From Elephas maximus indicus (Eukaryota; Chordata; Mammalia; Proboscidea; Elephantidae), in the NCBI RefSeq assembly GCF_024166365.1, contig NC_064826.1, positions 18,810,001-18,874,000 of the forward strand: a DNA stretch of 64,000 nucleotides, written 5' to 3'. A program made the position numbers and the translations under genes. The notes below the pieces were generated by a model. It was given only the letters and a program-made list of their open reading frames with translations. It made no database searches and was not told where the DNA came from. This document shows, one piece after another, positions 1-11,232 of this stretch (position 1 is its first letter; each line of letters opens with the position of its first letter).

Positions 1-839
1 CAGCAGAAATGAGGGAGACGTGAGAGACGTTGGCATGGATAGCACAAACAGTAAGTGACTGTGAGGGGGCCCTGAAGAGAGAAGCACAGACTCTAAACAC
101 AGCGAACTACCAAGTAGGCTCTTATTTCCTCTGACATGTACATGTATGTTAAGCTTTTTCTGTGTGTCATTGGGTGTGAGAGAGAGGGACAGAAAAAGAG
201 AATGTGTGCCTCAGGAGATCACTGGATATGTTGTTCATTTTCACAATTGAAGATCTGCATATATTTGCAAAGATTATATCGTGACCTTTACATCTTGACC
301 CTGGGCAGTTGACAAACAGTTAATCTGGTTGTCTTTTCCTTTTTGCTGTTCGTTCTCTGAGCCTCACTTCAGGCATCATCAATTGTGGAAGTTTCTGATG
401 GCGTCCTCTTCCATTCCTAGTGTCCACAGTTGCCTGATTTGTTGTCCTCCTCTAGGCCCTACTGTCTCCACAGTGTCCTGGGATCACTCTGTCACTAGGC
501 CTCTACATGTTTTGCGTTGAGGGTTGGGAGAGAGGTGACTAGAGAGATTGACAACATGAGCCTTAAAGAATCTGGGATTCATGAAAATGAGTAAGGCAGA
601 GTTCCCAATATTCAGGTGCTCTGCAGAGTATTTGGGTGATGGCTTGGGAACTAGGAAAAAATAACGTACAACACTCTGTGGGAAGTGTTGCCTTGGAAGT
701 CTCATGTGTAAACTGCTCTGGAAGCTTGTAATTATTTCTTCCTGGGGAGGTCTGGGGAGACTGGCATTTGAGTTGAGTTTTCAAGAGCCTATAGTTGCTT
801 GCCATGTGGAGATGAAGAGGGAGCATGTTTCAGAAGGGT
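1..839. other. Unassigned single-copy-looking sequence
   Basis: No coding exon, RNA gene or clear mobile element was recognised here. The sequence is of ordinary composition, with a short GA-rich stretch near 175-200. The right-hand part may already belong to the diverged L2-like tract that follows. Confidence 0.4.
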
Positions 840-2400
840 ATGTACAAAGCTGATCATTTTTTTGGAAGTTGAAGTGGAGGCTAAGCTTCATGGGAGTTAT
901 GGAATGGGAAAGTGACAGGAAAAGAGGTTGGAAAGGACCAGGTGTGGAGTGCTGTGTAACTGGTCTTTGCCCTCTTGGATGAGGAGAACCACCGGAAGCT
1001 TTAAAATCAGAGGAATTACGTAGATTCACATTTTAGAAAGATTTCTGGTAGCAGTGTGGAGAATGAACTGGAAGGGAAAAAAATAACAAGAATATACTAG
1101 TCAGGAGACTAGTGTAATACTCCCCGTGAGGGGAATGAAGGGCCTAGACTGACAGTGGAGATGTTGGGGAGAAGGTAAATTTGAAGGTGTGATTTTGAGA
1201 GGTAGAATCAAGACTTACTAACTAGAGAGATACATATAGCAGTTGTGAGTAAGGTGAAAGAATAGAGAACGGTTGAAGATTATTTAACCTTCCAAAAAAA
1301 AATTTTTTTTTTTTTTAACCATTGGATAAGGAACCTTGGTGCTCAGTGGTTAAGTGCTTGAATGCTAACCCAAAGGTTGGTGGTTCAAACCCACTCACTG
1401 GCTCTGTGGGAAAAAAGACCTGGCAATCTGCTCACATAAAGATTACAGCCTAAAACCCTATGGGGCAGTTCTGCTCTGTCACATGGAGTCACTGTGGGTC
1501 AAAATTGACTTGGTGGCGCCTAATACCAGCAACAGTTATTGGATAGGACTGTAGAAAGGAAGCATTGAGTTTGGTTTTTGGACACTTGAGAATAGGGCAT
1601 CCAAATGGAGATAACTAGCAACAGTTGGAAATGTAACTCCAAAGTTTAAGAGAGAAAGATACAGAGTGTGGAGTCATCCATGTGTAAATGGGTGAGATTA
1701 CACTAGGAGAGCTAGCTGAGCAGAATGAGAACAGGCCAAGCAGAGGGCCCCAGGACAACCTGATGTCTAAAGAGTCATCTAAGAACAGTTTCAAAAAGGG
1801 AAGCAGTCAGTAGTATCAGATACCACCAAGGGGTCAAATCAGGATGAGAAGTAAAATGAGGCCAATGGGTGTGACCAAGTCAGAGGCTATCCCAGTGAGA
1901 AAAATTGTCATATTGTCATCAGAAACATCATTGCAATGGCCAAGCACAGTGGACGTCAATGAGTAGAGACAACAAAAATAGACTACCCTTTTAAAAAGGA
2001 AATTTAAAACTGAAAGGATAGCGGAAACTAAGTGGTAATTACAGACAAAGGGTAGAGGGAATATGTATTAGCATAGGGGGTAATTTTAGGGGAGCTCGTT
2101 AGTGGTAAAGAGGGAGAGATTAAAGGTCAAAGGAAAAGCAGGTTCCCAAAGTTGATGAGAAAAGAATGAATCCAAGGGCATACAGGAGAAAAATGCATAG
2201 ACTTCCTTTTCAGAGGACTAGGGAGATTTGGAGTGGAGCTGAAGGAAGCTCAGGGAGAATTGCCTTTGAGGATTAATTATCAAGCAAGGTTATCTGTGAG
2301 GAGTGCTAAGATAGGTTAGAGAGCTTGAGAAATGGTGAAAAGTTGGAATCGCCATTGTAGGGCTTCAGAAAGAGCGCTGAGGGGAGGGGCAAGTGGTAGA
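840..2400 (-). mobile_element. Diverged L2-like LINE, antisense, interrupted by a SINE
   Basis: G- and A-rich sequence resembles the antisense of the L2 (CR1-clade) 3' coding region, for example the phrases around 1140-1200 (gatgttggggagaaggt) and 1680-1900. It is broken at 1331-1537 by an AfroSINE. Divergence is high and edges are soft, so the family call is tentative. Confidence 0.4.
1331..1537 (+). mobile_element. AfroSINE, long form, with target-site duplication
   Basis: A tRNA-like head (cagtggttaagtgcttg, then ggtggttcaaaccca as B box) is followed by the body segment ending in ataaagattacagcct, then the RTE-like tail ending ctaataccagcaaca. The flanks ATTGGATA at 1322-1329 and 1539-1546 are the target duplication. 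It is non-coding and depends on LINE enzymes for movement. Confidence 0.85.
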
Positions 2401-2689
2401 GTATTCTCCTGAGGAGCGGAACCACTTGGTAGTGCTACCTGGGTTTTCTCCCATAGTGCCCTGTCTAGCCTGGGACTGGGAACAGGTAAAATACAACACG
2501 ATTATTTTACTAAGTAATTTTTTTTAAAAGAATTTATTACAAGATTTATTTAAATACCAAACAATTTCCAGCATTTCTTAAAATATGATTTAAACACTTT
2601 TGTTTTTCAAGAACACCACTATGATAACCATTATGAATTCTCAAAGCTACCGTATCAGTTGTACATGGGGAAGAGAGTTAGAGGAAAGG

Positions 2690-2940
2690 AGCTCACGTGT
2701 ATTACATATATCCCGTCTGCCATGTGCCAGAGGCTGCACTGGTTGCAAATGCTTCATTTGACTCGTTTAATGGTCACAGCTCTGGGAGGTAAATTTCTTC
2801 TTCTCACCTCACAGCTGCATAAACCGAGTTTCAGAGAGCTTGGGGGGCTCGTGCAGGGTCACACAGCTAGCAGGTAACCGAGCCAGGATTAGAGTCTTGA
2901 TCTTCCTGTTATCAGGGTCCATGCTCTTTTTCCTGCCCTC
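2690..2940 (-). mobile_element. MIR SINE, antisense
   Basis: Reads as reversed MIR: tgccatgtgccagaggctgcactgg, then tttcagagagcttgggg, and the conserved gggtcacacagctagcaggt core near 2855-2875. MIRs are ancient tRNA-derived SINEs shared across mammals, and this copy is inert. Confidence 0.75.
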
Positions 2941-2951
2941 TAGTTCTCCAT

Positions 2952-3121
2952 ATAGGAGCCCTGGTGGCGTAGTGGTTAAGAACTTGGCTGCTGATCAATA
3001 GGTCAGCAGTTCAAATCCACCAGCCACACCTTGGAAACCCTATGGGGCTGTTCTACTCTATCCTATAGGGTGGCTGAGTCGGAATCGACTCAACGGCAGT
3101 GGGTTTGGTTATTTTTTTTAA
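2952..3121 (+). mobile_element. AfroSINE, short form, with target-site duplication
   Basis: Complete short-form copy from ggagccctggtggcgtag to the tail ggaatcgactcaacggcag plus a T-rich end. TTCTCCAT at 2944-2951 and 3122-3129 is the duplicated target. The short form lacks the ~44-bp body segment present in the copy at 1331. Confidence 0.9.
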
Positions 3122-3440
3122 TTCTCCATGTCATCGTAGTTCTCCTTGTATTATTCTAAAGAAGCCAGACCTCCGTGCTCTGAACTTAACAAAGATGCTC
3201 TTTTTAAGGATTTTCTGGCATGTGGCAAATGTACTAGACTCTTCGGGGCATTAAACTGTTCTTATTTTGTATTTAAGCCACTTAACCCAGTGAAACAAAA
3301 GTGGAGAATACTTGTGTAATTCATTCAGTTTACATAGTTGTTTGCCTAATGTTGTCCACGTCAGTGTTTATTTGGGATAGTTCACAGGACTAGGCTGATA
3401 GGTTTATGGATATATTTCTAAAGGTCTAAAGGTAAGAGGG

Positions 3441-3592
3441 AGGCATAGTGGCTAAGAGCTATGGCTACTAACCAAAAGGTTGACAGTTCGAATCCACCAG
3501 GCGCTCCTTGGAAACTCTGTGGGGCAGTTCTAGCCTGTCCTATAGGGTCGCTATGCGTCAGAATCAACTCTACGGCAACGGGTCAGTTTTTA
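3441..3592 (+). mobile_element. AfroSINE, short form (first of a trio)
   Basis: Head begins gaggcatagtggctaagag; B box ggttgacagttcgaatcc; tail ggtcgctatgcgtcagaatc. The 5' end is slightly degraded. It is followed within about 12 bases by another copy in the same orientation. Confidence 0.88.
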
Positions 3593-3603
3593 ATAGTTAA
3601 GAA

Positions 3604-3768
3604 GGAGCCCTGGTGGCATAGTGGTTAAGAGCTCAGCTGCTAACCAAAAGGTTGGCAGTTGGAATCCACCAGCCGCTCCTTGGAAACCTTATGGGGCAGT
3701 TCTGCTCCATCTTCATAGGGTCGCTATGAGTCAGAATTGATTCTACGGCAATGATTTTAGGTTTTTTG
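3604..3768 (+). mobile_element. AfroSINE, short form (second of a trio)
   Basis: Starts ggagccctggtggcatagtgg and ends with the tail tatgagtcagaattgattc and a T/G-rich end. It lies directly downstream of one copy and upstream of a third, all on the plus strand. Confidence 0.9.
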
Positions 3769-3786
3769 GCTTTAGAGGTAAGAGAG

Positions 3787-3950
3787 GAGGTCACCTGGTG
3801 GCGCAGTGGCTAAGAGCTCGGCTGCTAACCAAAAGGTTGGCCGTTCAAATCTACCAGCCACTCCTCGGAAACCCTAGGGGACAGTTCTACTCTGTTCTGT
3901 AGGGTCGCTGTCAGTCGGAAACTACCTGACGGCAATGAGTTTTTGGTTTT
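3787..3950 (+). mobile_element. AfroSINE, short form (third of a trio)
   Basis: Head cacctggtggcgcagtggct, tail ggtcgctgtcagtcggaaac. The short direct repeat aggtaag/aggtaaa on either side (3776 and 3954 region) is compatible with a target duplication. Confidence 0.88.
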
Positions 3951-3959
3951 ACAGGTAAA

Positions 3960-5229
3960 GGCTTTAAATACTTTTTTTTTTTTAACCGAACTTGAGATTT
4001 CTATCCTAATTACAAGAAAGGAAAACATTTTTTAAAATGAAGAAATATATCATCACTCATTTTTTAAGAATCTCAGAGAAGAAAACATTACTCAAGCAAT
4101 CTGTTTACGGTATTTGAAACTAAAAGGCACAACCTGCGATTTGCCATGCTGAAGTTGTTTTAACTTATCAAAGGTTCTCTGAATTCTTGAATCCTCTCTC
4201 CCGTGCCAGTGAAAGACATTTTTGTTTAAGGATCAGAGCCATGACAGTGACATGTCGAGGGTGTTTGAGTGAATGATCCTGATAAAGTTCCCGAAGCCCT
4301 CTTCAGAACGGTCATTTCCAGAACGCCAGGCCTCCCGGGAGTAAGTCAGCAGGCTCTGGTGCTGTTGGAAGGCTGTGCATGTTTCTCCATCCTTTGTTCA
4401 GTGTTCTGTTTTGAAAGCTTTGAAAGCACCACTGATTTTGCATTTCACCTGCCTTCTGTGACCAGTTGTTAGAGAGATCCAAAGTCTGCAGTTCGTGCTG
4501 ACTTTAGAAAACCATTCTCTGAAGCTCACTTTTGGAATGAGTTTAAAGAAAGAAGAGTACCAGAAAGCCAGGTTGGATCTTACAGTGGCTGCCTTGGAAG
4601 AGGATAAGTGCTTCTCTGGGACCATCACACTGGATCAGATTCCATTATAAAGTGATGCTGAAAACAAAGAACAGTAAATCAGAGGGGCTGGAAAGCACCC
4701 CAGATCTTCCTGCAGGCAGAAAATACCAAACCGGCCAAGGTAGCTCATTGTGTTCTCCGTTTTATTTTTTCTGGAAGATTGACAGGATTGGAGATTTTAC
4801 AACCCCCATCAATGGTTCATTAAAGTGTTTCTAGTATCCCAGTGATTAGGAAATGCAGGCTCTCTTCTGCTTTATTTTAAGGCTATTCTCTTGATCAGAT
4901 TGCATCAATTTAAAAGCAACTAATTTGTATCTGTGGTGAAAAATTTCCCACCCTAAACACCGTGGGGAGAGGGGTCATTTGCCTGCCTAGAGTCAAAGGA
5001 CTTAAACTGTAATCAAACACTCATGGGTTGTTGTTTTATTCAAATATTGAAGAAAGAACCATGCTTAAGATAGAGTTAAGGACTTTTTAAGTATGCAATT
5101 TGTGTGCCTTTTGCTCAGTCAGGTAAGTGAGAGATGCTGGGCAGGGTTGTAGAAAAAACTGCCTTCCATCAAAGAGTGAGAATCCATGCTAAATAGAAGA
5201 GTGAGGCTGAGGATATGCTCCAAGAGAAG
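3960..5229. other. Unassigned sequence holding one arm of a local duplication
   Basis: Mostly unique-looking sequence with no recognised exon. Positions 4497-4573 are closely repeated at 5230-5386. Short open frames near 4270-4470 and 4650-4830 show no domain or motif and I do not call them genes. Confidence 0.4.
4497..4573 (+). repeat. Local direct duplication, copy A
   Basis: The segment from ctgactttagaaaacc to agtaccagaaagccagg recurs at 5234-5390 with a few substitutions and one insertion. It matches no family that I know. Confidence 0.7.
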
Positions 5230-5390
5230 TTTCTGCTGACTTTAGGAAATCATTCCCTGAAGCCTACTTTTGGCATGAGTTTAAAGAAAGACCAGTTAAA
5301 ATAAAAAAAAAAAAAGACTGAACAAAAACCCAAACCCGTTGCCGTCGAGTCGATTCCTTAAAGAAAGAAGAGTACCAAAAAGCCAGGAGC
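5230..5390 (+). repeat. Local direct duplication, copy B, split by a SINE fragment
   Basis: Second copy of the 4497-4573 segment. Its two halves, separated by the SINE fragment at 5292-5357, both carry ttaaagaaaga at the break, which is a target-site duplication. Confidence 0.7.
5292..5357 (-). mobile_element. AfroSINE, severely 5'-truncated
   Basis: A-rich stretch followed by aacccgttgccgtcgagtcg, the reversed tail of AfroSINE. Only about the last 35 bases plus the A-rich end are present. Flanking ttaaagaaaga repeats mark a genuine insertion rather than decay. Confidence 0.75.
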
Positions 5391-6427
5391 CCCAGAAAGG
5401 GGGAAACCCCAGAGTTTGAAGAGGTGGGCCCAGGGATTGAGGAGAAAGCTTTTGACCTGAAAGGACTAGGTATGGGGCCCAGAGAGAAAGAGACTGCCTC
5501 ACTTTACCTTGTTGGGTGCTTGAGAGGAGAACTCAGCCTAGGTCTGGGAGTGGAAGAAGAGTGGACAAACAGGACTGACTCCGAGGCATTGCTGGCCTAA
5601 GGAAAAATAAAACGTTTCTAAGCTACTATGGTAACTGAATACTGTGAGCTTTTCATGCTTAAACCAGTCCAAATTGATAGGATTTGTATTCTTAAAATAC
5701 ACCGTAAATGTTTTGGGGTAAACACTCTCTCAATGTATTAGTTCCTTCCGAGTCCCAAATAGGAGGTTCTTGTTATCAGAGAAGAGAAAACAGAATCGAA
5801 TGTCTTCACAGAAGAAAACTCCAGTGCATTTCATTAAGATAGGGTGACAAAACCCAAGTGTGAAACTTTCCCTGTGGGTGTTGGCAGAAAGGTGTTCTGT
5901 TTTACCACAACATTCTGTCCTTACACAAAGTTATTCTCTCATTGTCATCTCTCAGGACATGGCTAGATTTGGCCCACTTAATGGCTGTAGTTCCAGGAGG
6001 GGCAGAGACCTGGAGTTTATTCATTGATTTGGGGAGGAAGCCCAGAGCAGTCAACAGAATCGAGTACCTGAAGGTATGATGATAATATGTGGTTGTCCGA
6101 CAGCATAGTAGGAATCCTAAAGACTGAGATAGAGCTGACATTTAGGGGTTATGTGACCCTAGTTAAATTCACCTCCTAGCTTTTTCTTTATTGTCTGCAC
6201 CGTTAAGTTTTATGAAACTTACCAAGTGTGTTCTCTAGTTTTCATTGGAGCAGAAATTATTCTTTGATATAAGGCAGTACATCAGCTACCATGTCATTCA
6301 GAATATGGTCCACAGGTACTAGATACAGTGCATTACATGCTTTGGGAGGATACGAAGGCAAATCAGATGCAGTCCTTACTCTCAAGTTGTTTAATCTATG
6401 GGGGAGAGGGATGGACCAGAGAGTGGT
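5391..6427. other. Unassigned sequence
   Basis: No recognisable gene or repeat family. Composition is ordinary, and short open frames on either strand lack domains. Confidence 0.4.
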
Positions 6428-6660
6428 GATTGAGAGCTTAAGTTCTGCAGTCAGACCAGGCTGGGTTCAGATCCTGGTTCTGACACGGGCTTGATGTAAA
6501 ACCTTGGGAAAAGCTACTCAGTCTCTCCAAGGCTTTGTTTTCTTCATCTGTATAATAAATAGTACCTATGTCATCATAGGAGTGCTGGGAAGCTCTAAAC
6601 AGATAATGTTTACAAAGAACTTGGAAGACTGCCCAGAACATAAGTCCTCTGTAAACATTG
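6428..6660 (+). mobile_element. MIR SINE, near full length
   Basis: Classic MIR order: gctgggttcagatcctggttctg (tRNA-like B box region), cttgggaaaagctactcagtc, tttgttttcttcatctgtata, ending with the LINE-like 3' end near gtaaacattggc. Length ~230 bp is close to full. Confidence 0.8.
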
Positions 6661-7050
6661 GCAACACATGTAGATGACTAGAATGCTGCCCCATGGACCT
6701 TGGGGATTATGACTTCGCTGGAAGTTTAGTGTTAGAGAAATGGCTTGGCGGGGGAGTTAGCTGTATGGCAGGGGAGTTATCTGTATGGAAATAATGTCTG
6801 CGTGACATTAGCGGAGGCAAACACAACAAACAGCAGAGCAGGACATTAGAACCTTATTTTTCTCTCCACAAACAGGGACTACCAATTATATTTATTTTCT
6901 TAGATGTTTTGTTAATGTTATTTTGTGATAACTCAGATGTTAAGGGAGTTGAATCAGGCTGCTACTGATACGAAGATAATTCATCCCTTTTTAAAATATA
7001 CATTTATTGAGCCTATCATGTATACCTATCATGGGGCTCAGTTTTAAATA
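6661..7050. other. Unassigned sequence
   Basis: A short direct repeat, gcgggggagttagctgtatgg / caggggagttatctgtatgg (6747-6786), is the only structure seen. Confidence 0.4.
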
Positions 7051-7051
7051 C

Positions 7052-7218
7052 CAAAAAACAAACAAACCAAACATGTTGCTGTCAAGTCGATTTTGACTCG
7101 TAGGGACCCTCTAGGACAAGTAGAACTGCCCCATAGGGTTTCCAAGGAGTACCTGATGGATTCAAAGTGTTGAAAGTTAGCAGCCGTAGCTCTTAACCAC
7201 TACGCCACCAGGGTTTCC
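7052..7218 (-). mobile_element. AfroSINE, short form, antisense
   Basis: Reversed element: tail gttgctgtcaagtcgatttt, middle aactgccccatagggtttcc, head taaccactacgccaccaggg. The poly(A)-like end is the caaacaaacc stretch on the left. Confidence 0.88.
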
Positions 7219-7460
7219 ATATTAGATGTCAGTACTAAAAAATAAAGACTAAGGGATCATCTTGTCTTGATAGTTTGCTCAAACTTAGGAGTTTGGCTGG
7301 CTATTAAGGATAGGTAGCTGTAAATATTTCAAGGTTTTCAGACAAAGTGAATGAAATTATGAAATGATAATTTGATGAATAATAAACAAGTCGTGAAGTT
7401 GGATTTCCTTAGCTCATTATTTTGCTCAGACATTGTGGTCTCATCTTATCATTTAAATAT

Positions 7461-7877
7461 CTCTAAATGAATAAGGAAGATCAAAGAAGAATTGATGCCT
7501 TTGAGCTATGGTGTTGGCGAGGAATATTGAATATACCGTAGACTGCCAGAAAAACAAACAAATCTGTCTTGGAAGAAGTACAACCAGAGTGCTTCTTAGA
7601 AGTGAAGATGGTGAGACTTTGTCTCCCGTACTTTGGACATGTTACAGGGAGGGACCAGTCCCTGGAGAAGGTCATCATGTTTGGTAAAGTAGAAGGTTAG
7701 CAAAAAAGTAGAAGACCCTCAGCAAGATGTATTGACACAGTGGCTGCAACAATGGGTTCAAGCATAACAACGATCATGAGGATGGCACAGGGACCCGGCA
7801 GTGTTTTGTTCTTCGTACATAGGGCTGCTGTGAGTTGGAACTAACTCGACGGCACCTAACAACAACAGCAACAACAT
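7461..7877 (+). mobile_element. RTE-clade LINE, 5'-truncated 3' end
   Basis: Contains the end of the RTE open frame (from aagaagaattgatgcctttg to the ggaactaactcgacggcacc end) and the (CAA)n tail. ATTTAAATA at 7451-7459 and 7878-7886 is the target duplication. Several stops break the frame. RTE LINEs encode an apurinic endonuclease and a reverse transcriptase; only the C-terminal part is here. Confidence 0.8.
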
Positions 7878-7878
7878 A

Positions 7879-8361
7879 TTTAAATACATCACGACTTGCC
7901 TGAGATGTGCTTTATTCTTTAAAAAAAAATTACATTGCATAATATTGGATACGTGCAAAAGGTGATACAATACTACACAACAAATAGAACATTATCGATA
8001 TGTTGAAGCAGCTGTGTGAGGAGCTTTAATCATTAACTGCATTGTTGTTGCTGTTAGATGCTGTTGGTGAGTTATTGCTTCTTAAATACACAGTGATCAG
8101 GCAGTACATATTTCATGAATGCCACCTCTATGTCTGCGGCCAAGCATCTGTGATGAACCTGAAGCCCTTGTTGGTCAGTAGGTTCAGTAGTTGAGAAAAA
8201 GAGCTGGACGCCGAGCAGAGGGGTGTAAGGATGAGCTGGAACCTGCCAGCATCTGTGTCTATCACCATGTCTATCCACGAAGACCTTCTTGAGGGAGTAA
8301 TGATGGCTGTGCCGTTCCTCCTTCCAGATGTCAAGTAAATTCCTCTTTTGGCCAACTCTAA
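7879..8361. other. Unassigned sequence
   Basis: No recognised gene. A short piece near 8040-8075 (ttgttgttgctgttagatgc) resembles an RTE/AfroSINE 3' tail on the minus strand but is too short for confidence. Confidence 0.35.
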
Positions 8362-8371
8362 CTTAGAACCA

Positions 8372-8578
8372 GAGTCCCTGTATGGCACAAATGGTTAAGC
8401 ACTTGACTGCTCACTGAAAGGTCAGTGGTTCAAATCCACCCAGAGATGCCTCAGAAAAAAAGACTTCATGATCTACTTCTGAAAAACCACAGCTACTGAA
8501 AACCCTATGGAGCACAGCTCTACTCTGACACCCAGGAGGCCACCATGAGTCAGAATCAACTTGATGGCAACTGGTTAC
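8372..8578 (+). mobile_element. AfroSINE, long form, with target-site duplication
   Basis: Head agtccctgtatggcacaaatg, body with aaaaaccacagc, tail ccatgagtcagaatcaactt. CTTAGAACCA at 8362-8371 and 8579-8588 is a perfect 10-bp duplication. Confidence 0.88.
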
Positions 8579-8696
8579 CTTAGAACCATATATAAGGGGT
8601 TCTAGGAAAGGTATTTCCAGCTAACCAAATTGATGCAGTACAAACCACCACCCTTGAGCAGCTGAATACATTTGTACTTGTTTTTTGTACTGTAAA

Positions 8697-8890
8697 GGAG
8701 CCCTGGTGGCGCAGTGGTTAAGCACCTGGCTGCTAATCAAAAGGTCATCAATTTGAACCCACCAGCCACTCCTCAGGAGAAAGATGTACTTCCGTATAGA
8801 TAGTAGTCTTGGAAACCCTATGGGACAGTTCTGTTCTGTCCTATAGGGTCACTGTGAGTCTGAATCAACTTGATGACAACGGGTTTGGAG
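8697..8890 (+). mobile_element. AfroSINE, long form, with target-site duplication
   Basis: Starts ggagccctggtggcgcagtgg, includes the body segment aggagaaagatgtacttccg, and ends ctgaatcaacttgatgacaa. The flanks TTGTACTGTAAA (8685-8696) and TTGTATTGTAAA (8891-8902) differ at one base. Confidence 0.88.
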
Positions 8891-8902
8891 TTGTATTGTA
8901 AA

Positions 8903-9417
8903 CAGGAGAGATATTTAAAATTATTTCTGCTTAGAAGATATTAGAATAGTTTAAGAATAAAATTTAACTTTGATCATATCATTGTTTTCTTTTCCATTAA
9001 ACCATGCTTTTATTTTTAAAGCCATGTATTAACTTAAAACAGGAGTAATGTAATCTTACCCTCTTCTGTTGAAAGAAAATAATTCTTTTAATTTGACAAG
9101 TCAACTTGGATCTCATCATGCTAAAAAAAATTTTTTTGGAAAAAGTATCCAGCACAGCTCCATCTAGTGACAAGTGACTTACCTGCCAATTATTGAAAGT
9201 ATTTCAGCATCACATTTCACTTCTTAATAAAGCAGGAACTTCACTTTTAAACGTGTCTAACTCACAGGTATATTTTAAGAGATTATTTCTAAATAATAAA
9301 AATATTTGTAAGTAAAAGAAAAATAATTAGAAAAGGTGTCTTTTTATTCTCAGATTTCATTCTACATCTGTACATACATACATAATGAGTCACACTTTGT
9401 CCATTTACCGGAAAGCA
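8903..9417. other. Unassigned AT-rich sequence
   Basis: AT-rich with no recognised element. The minus strand at 9157-9172 carries a sequence resembling a CTCF core (tcactagatggagc). Confidence 0.35.
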
Positions 9418-9429
9418 TTTGGACCCAGG

Positions 9430-10248
9430 TTGTTGTTGTTAGGTGCCGTTGAGTCGGTTCCAACTCACAGCGACCCTATATGTACAACAGAATGAAACAC
9501 TGCCTGGTCCTGTGCCATCCTCACACTCGTTATGTTTGAACCCATCGTTGTAGCCACTGTGTCAACCCATTCCCTTGAGAGTCTTCCTCTTTTTCACTGA
9601 CCCTCTACTTTGCCAAGCATAATGTCCTTCTCTAGGGACTGGTCCCTCCTAATAACACATCCAAAGTACATAAGTAGTCTTGCCATCCTCACTTCTAAGG
9701 AGCATTCTGGCTGTACTTCTTCAAAGACAGATTTGTTTGTTCTTCTGGCAGGCCGTGTATATTCAGTATTCTTTGCCAACACCATAATTCAAAGGCATCA
9801 AATCTTCTTTGGTCTTCCTTATTCGGCATCCAGCTTCCACACGCATATGAGGCAATTAAAAATACCATGACTTGGGTCAGGTGCACCTTAGTCTTCAAAG
9901 TGACTTCTTTGCTTTTTAACTCTTTAAAGAGGTCTTTTGCAGCAGATTTGCCCAATGCAATATGTCACTTGATTTCTTGACTCCTGCTTCCAAGGGAGTT
10001 GTGGATCCAAGTAAAATGAAACCCTTGGCAACTTCAACATTTTCTCTGTTTATCATGATGTTACGTATTGGTCCAGTTGTGAGGATTTTTGTTTTCTTTA
10101 TGTTGAGGTGTAATCCATACTGAAGACTGTGATCTTTGATCTCCATCAGTAAGTGCCTCAAGTCCTCTTCATTTTCAGCCAGCAAGATTGTGTCATCTGC
10201 ATATTACAGGTTGTTAATTAATCTTCTTCCAACCCTGATGCCACGTTT
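9430..10248 (-). mobile_element. RTE-clade LINE, 5'-truncated, with 12-bp target duplication
   Basis: Reads antisense from the (GTT)n tail through the C-terminal part of the RTE frame. Translated fragments include a reverse-transcriptase thumb-type region (9916-10185, residues HLLMEIKDHSLQYGLHLNIK). Flanks TTTGGACCCAGG (9418-9429) and TTTGGACTCAGG (10249-10260) bound the insertion precisely. The frame is interrupted by stops and shifts, so it is inactive. Confidence 0.85.
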
Positions 10249-10322
10249 TTTGGACTCAGGAGTAGACTCTATTTTATATTTCCTGATCATTTTCCATAAA
10301 AAGAATAAGATTATTCCATAGT

Positions 10323-10515
10323 GGAATGAGCATGGCTTTGAAATCAGGCAGACATGAGTTTGTCTTTTGGGCCTTACTTTTCTTATGATCTGGCTGGTAA
10401 TTACTATATGCCAGGCAGTGGTCCAAGCGCTTTATATGCACTGACTCATTAAATCTTCACAAAAGCCCTAGGAGGCATTTTACAAATGAGGAATCCAATG
10501 CACAGAACAGTTAAG
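10323..10515. mobile_element. MIR-type SINE remnants
   Basis: 10323-10380 resembles the 5' part of MIR on the plus strand (catggctttgaaatcaggca). 10384-10515 resembles MIR antisense (atatgccaggcagtgg, ccaagcgctttatatgcac, ttacaaatgaggaatcc). These may be two overlapping ancient copies. Confidence 0.55.
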
Positions 10516-10782
10516 TGTTGTGGTACTTATGACCTTGTGTTTTGGTTATTTATGTATTTATCTGGTTCTGGAATAGTGACCTTTAGCAGGGAGGGTCTTA
10601 TTTTTGGGGTGTTTTCCCAGCACCTGGTACAGATTGGTGTTCAAATCCTTTTTTCTTGTTTTTGCTCCCATGATATAAAAATACAATAGCCACAAGAACA
10701 ATAGCCAATTAAGTGGCTTAGATAAAATATCTGTATTTTCTCTATATTTTCTCCAAAAATGAAAAATATACATATATATATG

Positions 10783-10943
10783 TATACCCACTCATTGCCA
10801 TCAACTGGATTCCGACTCATAGCGACCCGATAGAACAGAGTAGAACTGCCCCATAGGGTTTCCAAGGAGTGCCTGGTGGATTCAAACTGCCGACCTTTTT
10901 GGTTAGCAGCTGAGCTCTTAACCACTATGCCACCAGGGTTTCC
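10783..10943 (-). mobile_element. AfroSINE, short form, antisense, in an AT repeat
   Basis: Reversed copy from ctcattgccatcaactgg to ccactatgccaccagggttt. It sits between two (TA)n runs (10769-10782 and 10944-10953), which are probably the duplicated target. Confidence 0.88.
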
Positions 10944-11035
10944 ATATATATATAAAATCTATTTTTTTTTTTAAAAAAAGAGTATTACATAATGCCACAT
11001 GCATTAAGCTCTGAGTCAGAAACCCTGGCTTTGAA

Positions 11036-11230
11036 TTCTGTTGTTGTTAGGTGCTGTGAAGTACATGGCGATTCATGGAAGCAGAGTAAAACTTGCCCAT
11101 TTGGTTCCAAGACCATAATCTTTATGGAAGCAGATCACCAGGTCCTTCATCTGTGGAACAGTTGGTGGATTTGAACCAACAACCTCTTGATTAGTCACTG
11201 ATCACTTAACCATTGCACCACTACAGCTCC
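11036..11230 (-). mobile_element. AfroSINE, long form, antisense, joined to a 5S rRNA fragment
   Basis: Tail ttgttgttaggtgctgtg at left, body accataatctttatggaagc, head ttgcaccactacagctcc at right. Only two bases separate its 5' end from the 3' end of a 5S rRNA fragment in the same orientation. Confidence 0.85.
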
Positions 11231-11232
11231 TG

